A stretch of 64,000 nt of DNA from Hymenobacter negativus. Lineage in GTDB: Bacteria > Bacteroidota > Bacteroidia > Cytophagales > Hymenobacteraceae. Below, one piece after another: positions 59,326 through 64,000 of this stretch (positions within the stretch are counted from its first letter, which is position 1; each line of letters opens with the position of its first letter). Both the position numbers and the translations under genes were made by a program. The notes beneath the pieces were generated by a model, which saw nothing but the letters and a program-made list of their open reading frames with translations, searched no databases and had not been told where the DNA came from. The stretch is from the NCBI RefSeq assembly GCF_017571495.1, contig NZ_JAGETZ010000003.1, positions 558,001 through 622,000 on the forward strand. The letters run 5' to 3'.

Positions 59326-60072
59326 ATGCGAACAGCATTTATTACGGGCGCATCCTCGGGAATAGGACGAGCGACGGCGGTAGCCCTAGCCGGTGCCGGA
59401 TTTGAGTTGGTGGTGACGGGGCGGCGGCGTGAGCGGTTGGAGGAACTGGCAGCGCAGTTGGCCCCGGTGCCGGTGCACATTCTGATGTTTGACGTGCGCG
59501 ACCGGACCGCAGTGGATGCCGCGGTGGCTACGCTGCCAGAAGCATTGCGTGCGCCCGATGTGCTGGTGAATAATGCTGGTGGTGCGCACGGCCTGAGCCC
59601 TATTCAAGCCGGCGACCCGTCCGACTGGGACCAGATGCTGGACGCCAATGTGCGCGGCCTGCTGAACGTGACGCACGCGCTGCTGCCGGGCATGACGGCA
59701 AGAAAAACCGGTTTCATCGTGAATATTGGTTCGATTGCCGGCCAGGAGGCCTACGCTAATGGCAACGTGTACTGCGCAAGTAAAGCGGCGGTGAGCATGC
59801 TCACCAAAACCATGCGGCTGGACTTATTGCCTACCGGCGTACGGGTGGCTGAAGTGAACCCCGGCGCGGTGGAAACGGAGTTTTCGCAAGTGCGCTTCAA
59901 AGGCGACGAGGCGCGAGCAGCCAAAGTGTACGAAGGCTTTGAGCCGTTAAGAGCCGAAGACATTGCCGACGTCATCGTGTTTATGGTGACACGGCCGCCG
60001 CACGTTACCATTGCCGAGGTACTGGTGCTGGCGGGCGCGCAAGGGGCTGCCACCACGATTGCCCGAAAATAG
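59326..60072 (+). CDS. SDR oxidoreductase (YdfG-like)
   Basis: 248-residue short-chain dehydrogenase: TGASSGIG cofactor loop, VLVNNAG, Ser in IGSIAG and YCASK catalytic pair. VTGRRRERLEELAAQL and VAEVNPGAVETEFSQVRFKG resemble 3-hydroxy-acid (YdfG) dehydrogenases, which act on L-allo-threonine or serine. The substrate is inferred from resemblance only. Confidence 0.92.
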   Translation: MRTAFITGASSGIGRATAVALAGAGFELVVTGRRRERLEELAAQLAPVPVHILMFDVRDRTAVDAAVATLPEALRAPDVLVNNAGGAHGLSPIQAGDPSDWDQMLDANVRGLLNVTHALLPGMTARKTGFIVNIGSIAGQEAYANGNVYCASKAAVSMLTKTMRLDLLPTGVRVAEVNPGAVETEFSQVRFKGDEARAAKVYEGFEPLRAEDIADVIVFMVTRPPHVTIAEVLVLAGAQGAATTIARK

Positions 60073-60082
60073 GTTGATAGAC

Positions 60083-60123
60083 AAAAAGAGAAGGTCCTGC
60101 TAGCTGCAGGGCCTTCTCTTTTT
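60083..60123. terminator. Bidirectional terminator
   Basis: 18-nt arms pairing with one G-T wobble (AAAAAGAGAAGG outer part), 4-nt loop, A and T flanks, between convergent genes. Confidence 0.9.
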
Positions 60124-60126
60124 GGG

Positions 60127-60777
60127 CTACTCTACACCGGCTATCTGCTCCAGTACCGTCCGGTTTAGCTCGTGTTTGCCGGCGAAGGTGATGAGCGTAG
60201 GAGAGCCGCCGAATTGCTGAAGCTGCTGCTCTTGCAGCGCTGCTTTTTCGGGCGATATGTACTCGTCCTCGGTCCCGACTACCACCGTCAGCTGCAAGCC
60301 TTGGAGCAGACGATTTACGGCTGTCGCTTCTATATCTTCGGGAAAGCCACCGGCCCAAAGAACGAGGTGGGACGGCCGAAACCACGCCTGCGCCAGCCAG
60401 CGGCTAACGGTAGCGGTGCCCTGCGAAAAGCCCAGGACCGTGACCTGCACATCGGGCAGGCACTCGTCAAGTACTTTTTCAGCCAACTGATTGAGGAAGT
60501 TGACGTGGTCTTCGATTTCGTACAGACGGTCGTCGCGCGTCATCCAACTGGCACCTACGCGGCCGCCGTTGCCGCTGAGGTAAAAGCGGGAGAGGCCTTC
60601 GGGTGCGATGACGACGGTGTGCGGGTCGGCTTCGGTGAGAAAAGCGAAGTGACGAACGAAATACGCGGCCAACTGCCCATAGCCGTGGCAGACGAACCAC
60701 ACGTGCTTGGTAGCAGCCGACAGGTCGCCTAACTGCTGGTAGCGGGCGGTGCGGGCTACGGTGAGGTGGCGTTCCAT
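60127..60777 (-). CDS. Alpha/beta hydrolase (phospholipase/carboxylesterase type)
   Basis: 216 residues. The nucleophile Ser is in LGFSQGTA, the Asp in GTEDEYIS, and the His in FAGKHELN. WFVCHGYGQLAAYF is the oxyanion strand. No signal peptide is seen. Its ATG directly follows the cdd stop codon (0 nt between), so both are translated from the same mRNA. Substrate unknown. Confidence 0.88.
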   Translation of the reverse strand: MERHLTVARTARYQQLGDLSAATKHVWFVCHGYGQLAAYFVRHFAFLTEADPHTVVIAPEGLSRFYLSGNGGRVGASWMTRDDRLYEIEDHVNFLNQLAEKVLDECLPDVQVTVLGFSQGTATVSRWLAQAWFRPSHLVLWAGGFPEDIEATAVNRLLQGLQLTVVVGTEDEYISPEKAALQEQQLQQFGGSPTLITFAGKHELNRTVLEQIAGVE

Positions 60778-61275
60778 TTAAGCAGGGGGCAGGTCGTCGG
60801 CCAGAAAGTTGAACGGCATAAGGGAAGCCAGAGAGGGAAAGCGCAGGATGGTGCCCGTGCGGCTGGGCAGCAGCAGCGGAATGGGTTCGGCCTGGCGGGC
60901 TTCGTAGTCGAGCATCACCTGGCGGCAGGCGCCGCAGGGGAAAGCTGGGCCAAAGTCGCCGGTAGCCGGGCGGGCAGCCACGGCCATGCCCACAATGGGC
61001 GCGTGGCCCGGCTGGGAGGCCGCCAGGCCAAAAAGAGCGGTGCGCTCGGCGCAGAGGCCACTGGGGTAGGCTGGATTTTCCTGATTGGTACCGCTAAAAA
61101 TGGAGCCATCGGCCAGGAGCAGCGCGGCACCTACATGAAAGCCGGAATAGGGAGCGTAAGCGTGGTCGGTGGCATCGCGGGCCGCTTGCCAGAGAGCTTG
61201 GGCCATGGGCGTGAGGTCGTGCGTAGAGTCGAGCTCATCATAGGAAATAAGTTGCTGGCGGGGAATGCGGGCCAT
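60778..61275 (-). CDS. cdd: Cytidine deaminase
   Basis: 165 residues, zinc enzyme of pyrimidine salvage: cytidine to uridine. The zinc-binding motifs GLCAERTALF and FPCGACRQVMLDYE are complete, with the catalytic Glu in CAE, and YAPYSGFHVGAALLL is the substrate loop. The ATG at 61275 (MARIPRQQLISYDELDST) is used; the longer open frame is antisense to the saccharopine-dehydrogenase-like gene. It is the first gene of the pair with the hydrolase. Confidence 0.94.
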   Translation of the reverse strand: MARIPRQQLISYDELDSTHDLTPMAQALWQAARDATDHAYAPYSGFHVGAALLLADGSIFSGTNQENPAYPSGLCAERTALFGLAASQPGHAPIVGMAVAARPATGDFGPAFPCGACRQVMLDYEARQAEPIPLLLPSRTGTILRFPSLASLMPFNFLADDLPPA

Positions 61276-61334
61276 ATAGATAGGAATAGGGGGCGGCGAA
61301 GATAGGTGAAGGGCTGGAAACAACCTCTCAAAAC

Positions 61335-61427
61335 GGTTCTGCCGGGTGCAGCCAAAGCATCTCTGCTGGGAAAGTAATCCGTTTGCTGTTGCGGTAGCGC
61401 TGCTTCGGCTGCGCTCAGCAGGACGTT
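61335..61427. repeat. REP-like imperfect palindrome
   Basis: Left AACGGTTCTGCCGGGTGCAG then CCAAAGCA, right TGCTTCGGCTGCGCTCAGCA then GGACGTT; arms match with several mismatches. The centre (GGGAAAGTAATCCGTT) retains part of the centre of the 36802 and 41824 copies. It lies between cdd and the dehydrogenase gene. Confidence 0.6.
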
Positions 61428-61443
61428 CCTCCTTCCAAATTCC

Positions 61444-61451
61444 TACTTTTG
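61444..61451 (+). promoter_or_regulatory. -7 element next to the dehydrogenase start codon
   Basis: TACTTTTG, then CCGC, then ATG at 61456. Confidence 0.6.
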
Positions 61452-61455
61452 CCGC

Positions 61456-62802
61456 ATGACTTCCCGCCTCCTGCTCCTGGGTGCCGGCCGCTCGGCCTCG
61501 TCCCTCATTCAATACCTGCTGCGCCACGCGCCCACCGAAAACTGGTTTCTGACCGTGGCTGATGTTAACCCCGCTCATCTTGTGCCGGTGCTGGCTGCCC
61601 ACTCGCAATACGCCCGGGCCGTACCGTTTTCGACGGAAAATGAAACGCTGCTGGATGAGCTCGTGGCCCAGGCCGATGTAGTGATTTCGATGCTGCCGGC
61701 CCTGCTGCACCCGGTGGTGGCGCGGGCCTGCGTGCGCCACGGCCGCCACTTGGCCACGGCCAGCTACGTGAGCCCCGAAATCCGGGAGTTGCACGGCGAG
61801 GCGGTGGCAGCAGGCGTGACCTTGCTCATGGAATGCGGGCTGGACCCCGGGCTGGACCATATGTCGGCCATGCGGGCCATTGCGCACATTCGAACGCGGG
61901 GCGGGCGCATCACGAGCTTTAAGAGCTACTGCGGCGGGCTGCTGGCCCCGGCGGCGGAGGGCGACAATCCGTGGAAATACAAGTTCACCTGGAACCCTCG
62001 CAACGTGGTGCTGGCGGGCCAGAGCACCGCTAAGTTTCTGGAAAACGGCCACCTGCGCTTTATACCCTACCAGCAGCTGTTTTGCCGCACCGAAACGCTG
62101 GCGTTGCCGAAATACGGCGAGTTTGAGGGCTATGCCAACCGCGACTCGTTGAGCTACCGGGCCCCGTATGGGCTCGATGATATCCCAACCATCCTGCGCG
62201 GTACCTTACGGCGGCCGGGCTACAGCGCCGCCTGGCACGCGCTGGTGCGGCTGGGCCTGACGGATGACAGCGTGAACCTCGACAACCCCGAAACCATGAC
62301 CTGGGCCGAACTGGTCGAAGCGTATCTGCCGGTTTCACTCATTCCGCACCTGGATGTGGCCGCGCGGGTCGCGGCCTGCCTGGGGCTGAACCCGGTGGGG
62401 GAGGAAATGGGGCGTCTGAACTGGCTGGGCCTGTTTTCGGACCGCGCCGTGGGCCACGCCCATGCCACGCCCGCCCAACTGCTGGAGCGCTTGCTGAGTG
62501 AGAAGTGGCAGCTCCAACCCCACGACCACGACCTCATTGTGATGCAACACCTGTTTGAGTATGAGCTGGACGGTGCCACGCACCGCCTCACCTCCTCGCT
62601 GGCCGTGGAGGGCGACGACGCCACCCATACCGGCATGGCCAAAACTGTGGGCCTGCCGCTGGGCATGGCCGTGCGCCTCCTAGTGCGGGGCGAAGTACCC
62701 CAGCGCGGCGTGCTCATTCCCGTGAATGCCGACCTGTACGAGCCCATTCTGGATGAGTTGGCGGCGGAGTACGGCATCCAGTTTCACGAAGAAGAGCACT
62801 AG
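61456..62802 (+). CDS. Saccharopine dehydrogenase-like protein
   Basis: 448 residues. A Rossmann start (LLLLGAGRSASSLIQYLL) is followed by VISMLPALLHPVVARACVRH and GVTLLMECGLDPGLDHMSAM, then GRITSFKSYCGGLLAPAAEG and NPWKYKFTWNPRNVVLAGQS, characteristic of saccharopine dehydrogenase (glutamate-forming) and its bacterial homologues in lysine degradation. The C-terminus ends in HEEEH. Whether it works on saccharopine or a related opine cannot be decided here. Confidence 0.88.
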   Translation: MTSRLLLLGAGRSASSLIQYLLRHAPTENWFLTVADVNPAHLVPVLAAHSQYARAVPFSTENETLLDELVAQADVVISMLPALLHPVVARACVRHGRHLATASYVSPEIRELHGEAVAAGVTLLMECGLDPGLDHMSAMRAIAHIRTRGGRITSFKSYCGGLLAPAAEGDNPWKYKFTWNPRNVVLAGQSTAKFLENGHLRFIPYQQLFCRTETLALPKYGEFEGYANRDSLSYRAPYGLDDIPTILRGTLRRPGYSAAWHALVRLGLTDDSVNLDNPETMTWAELVEAYLPVSLIPHLDVAARVAACLGLNPVGEEMGRLNWLGLFSDRAVGHAHATPAQLLERLLSEKWQLQPHDHDLIVMQHLFEYELDGATHRLTSSLAVEGDDATHTGMAKTVGLPLGMAVRLLVRGEVPQRGVLIPVNADLYEPILDELAAEYGIQFHEEEH

Positions 62803-62877
62803 CCAAGGCGCGAACAGTATTGGCTAAGACTTATTTTGGTTCTAGCTGATACCCAAACAAACATTCTGAATGCTGAA

Positions 62878-62918
62878 AAGGCTCTGGCGAAGACTATTTC
62901 GGTCTTCGCCAGAGCCTT
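62878..62918. terminator. 17-bp perfect hairpin between convergent genes
   Basis: 62878-62894 pairs with 62902-62918, 7-nt loop, followed by GTTTTGG on the plus strand and preceded by AAAA, so weakly T-tailed in both directions. Confidence 0.7.
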
Positions 62919-63049
62919 GTTTTGGGCACCGCCAACGGGCCACGTCTTAGCCGTCATTTGGGCATCGCGGCGGGAGTAGTCGTGCAACTCGGTGCAAAGA
63001 CCGGCCAAGTCGATGGTTTCGCCGTTTTCCTTCTTTCCCTCTTTATGGA

Positions 63050-64000
63050 TTACTCTACCACCAAGCGTTTGACCAGCGGCCCCTCGGGCGAGGCCAATTG
63101 CAGGGAGTAGAAACCAGTGGGTAGGCCCGAGAGGTCCAAGGCTGTATCGGCCGCTGCGGCTAGCGGCTGGCGGCGCACCACCTGGCCCAGGGCGTTGAGC
63201 AATTGTACCGAGGCACCGGGCCCGCGCAGGGCGGCCGGCACGGTGAGCGTGGCCGTGCGGCTAGCTGGGTTGGGAAACAGGCCCACCTGCGCCGCCAGGG
63301 CTGCATTGCGCGAGGCCAAAGGCGTGGTAAACCCAGTGCCGCTGGTAGGCACCGACCCTACACCTGCCCCGCAATTGGTCGTCAGGGCCACGGTGTAGGC
63401 TGTGCCCGGCACCAGGCCGGTCAGCAGCAAGGGCGATGTGGCACCACTCACCGCCACCACCGCGCCGCCCGTGGCTGGGGTAGCCGTGGCCGTGTAGCCC
63501 ACCGCCCCGCTCGGCCCCGTGAAGGTGACGGTAGCCGTGGTGCCACCGAGGCCGGTGACGGTGACGCCCGTAGCCGTGGCGCAGGTAGCCAGCGGCGTCA
63601 GGGTCACGAAGCGCACCGTTTCGGTGGCCGACACGGTGCTGCCAGCGCAGGCGCTTTGCAGGGCTACGGTGTAGCCAGTGCCGGGCAGCAGCCCCGTAAT
63701 GGTGAAGGGCGAAGCCACCGGCGCGGGGGCAATGGCTTGGGCTGTGCCCCCAGCCGGGGTGAGGGTAGCTAGGTAGCCACTGCTGCCACTTGGTGCCGTG
63801 AAGGCAATGGTGGCTGCCGTGCTACTTACCGCCGTTGCCGTTAGAAACAGCGGCGCGGTACAGCCGCTGGTGGTCGTGAAGCCGGTGCTGACCAACGGCG
63901 CCGGCCCCACCGCGCAGGTCGCTTGCAGCGTGACGGTATAGGTGGTGTTGGGCAACAAGCTGGTGAGGGCGACGGGCGAGGTGGTGACGGGGAGCGACTG
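63050..64000 (-). CDS. T9SS-secreted protein with FN3-like repeats (5' end outside window)
   Basis: The C-terminal 316 residues of a longer protein; the frame stays open to the right edge, so the start is missing. Three fibronectin type III-like repeats are seen, each with TxYTVTLQ-type strand (NTTYTVTLQATC, GTGYTVALQSAC, GTAYTVALTTNC) and a TAT-type central strand (AATIAFTAPSG, TATVTFTGPSG). A T9SS sorting domain follows (LFPNPASRTATLTVPAALRG, LLNALGQVVRRQPL, LPTGFYSLQLASPEG). Probably a large surface or secreted adhesin-like protein. Confidence 0.85.
   Translation of the reverse strand, partial: QSLPVTTSPVALTSLLPNTTYTVTLQATCAVGPAPLVSTGFTTTSGCTAPLFLTATAVSSTAATIAFTAPSGSSGYLATLTPAGGTAQAIAPAPVASPFTITGLLPGTGYTVALQSACAGSTVSATETVRFVTLTPLATCATATGVTVTGLGGTTATVTFTGPSGAVGYTATATPATGGAVVAVSGATSPLLLTGLVPGTAYTVALTTNCGAGVGSVPTSGTGFTTPLASRNAALAAQVGLFPNPASRTATLTVPAALRGPGASVQLLNALGQVVRRQPLAAAADTALDLSGLPTGFYSLQLASPEGPLVKRLVVE

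Noticed and set aside
61276..62052. N-terminal extension of cytidine deaminase by 259 codons
   Set aside because: Antisense to the saccharopine-dehydrogenase-like gene; the deaminase domain is complete from 61275.
1..64000. tRNA, rRNA or complete insertion sequence
   Set aside because: Reading both strands of the non-coding gaps gave no tRNA-like cloverleaf, rRNA segment or transposase; a covariance search would be needed to exclude small RNAs.

Overview
The window looks like a high-GC member of the Bacteroidota, most likely Hymenobacter or a close relative. Reasons: four proteins with type IX secretion (T9SS) C-terminal sorting domains, a PorT-type T9SS protein, a TonB receptor paired with a DUF4249 lipoprotein, a FecI/FecR-type sigma and anti-sigma pair, several families restricted to this phylum (DUF4290, DUF5606, DUF4249, DUF4846), and repeated TAnnTTTG (-7) promoter elements. 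The genus is inferred by eye; no search was run. No rRNA, tRNA, CRISPR array or complete insertion sequence was seen.

Layout. 1-841 holds no convincing gene. 842-4320 mixes intact genes (purU, a T9SS cargo protein) with three decayed remnants: an SDR fused to a membrane helix, the last helices of a LuxR-type regulator, and a piece of a NarX/DesK-type histidine kinase. 4317-6126 is an SDR gene followed by an AraC-type regulator; two identical 16-bp direct repeats sit in the SDR promoter region. 6260-10493 has a large T9SS protein, an FMN-binding-type protein and an unknown coiled-coil protein. 11102-13554 has two pirins, a nitroreductase and a small unknown gene. 13808-18094 has a HAD phosphatase, an M15 peptidase, a delta-60 repeat T9SS protein and a DUF4846 lipoprotein.

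18251-25955 is a rearranged cell-surface-signalling locus: ECF sigma factor, TonB receptor with DUF4249 lipoprotein, FecR anti-sigma factor, and an STN-domain protein with a long surface-repeat and possible barrel region. The receptor has no STN domain; the STN domain lies instead on the non-receptor protein immediately after fecR.

26118-36762 has topA and then a compact chemosensory cluster: a membrane-free 1,467-residue chemoreceptor with eight nearly identical 92-residue HAMP-type repeats, then cheW, cheY, a short cheA and cheC. There is no cheR, cheB, cheD or flagellar gene. It resembles a Frz-like or other non-flagellar chemosensory pathway and is the strongest candidate for an unusual system here.

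36926-62802 is mostly housekeeping: a ureohydrolase, two tandem DUF4349 lipoproteins, murA (Asp at the usual catalytic Cys), DUF4290, uvrD, DUF3109, a cyclophilin, a fasciclin protein, waaA-rsgA, a peroxiredoxin, lysC, fbp, DUF5606, a TonB_C protein, engB, a PorE-like OmpA protein, ubiE overlapping porT, an SDR, a hydrolase-cdd pair and a saccharopine-dehydrogenase-like protein. A fourth T9SS cargo gene runs off the right edge.

Two themes cut across the window. First, several genes have a TAnnTTTG element only 4-7 nt before the start codon, which predicts leaderless or nearly leaderless mRNAs. Second, intergenic spaces carry families of imperfect palindromes (REP-like elements near 18.9, 26.0, 36.8, 41.9 and 61.4 kb, larger ones near 11.0 and 22.5 kb, and AATGARGAATGAAGAAT-type hairpins).
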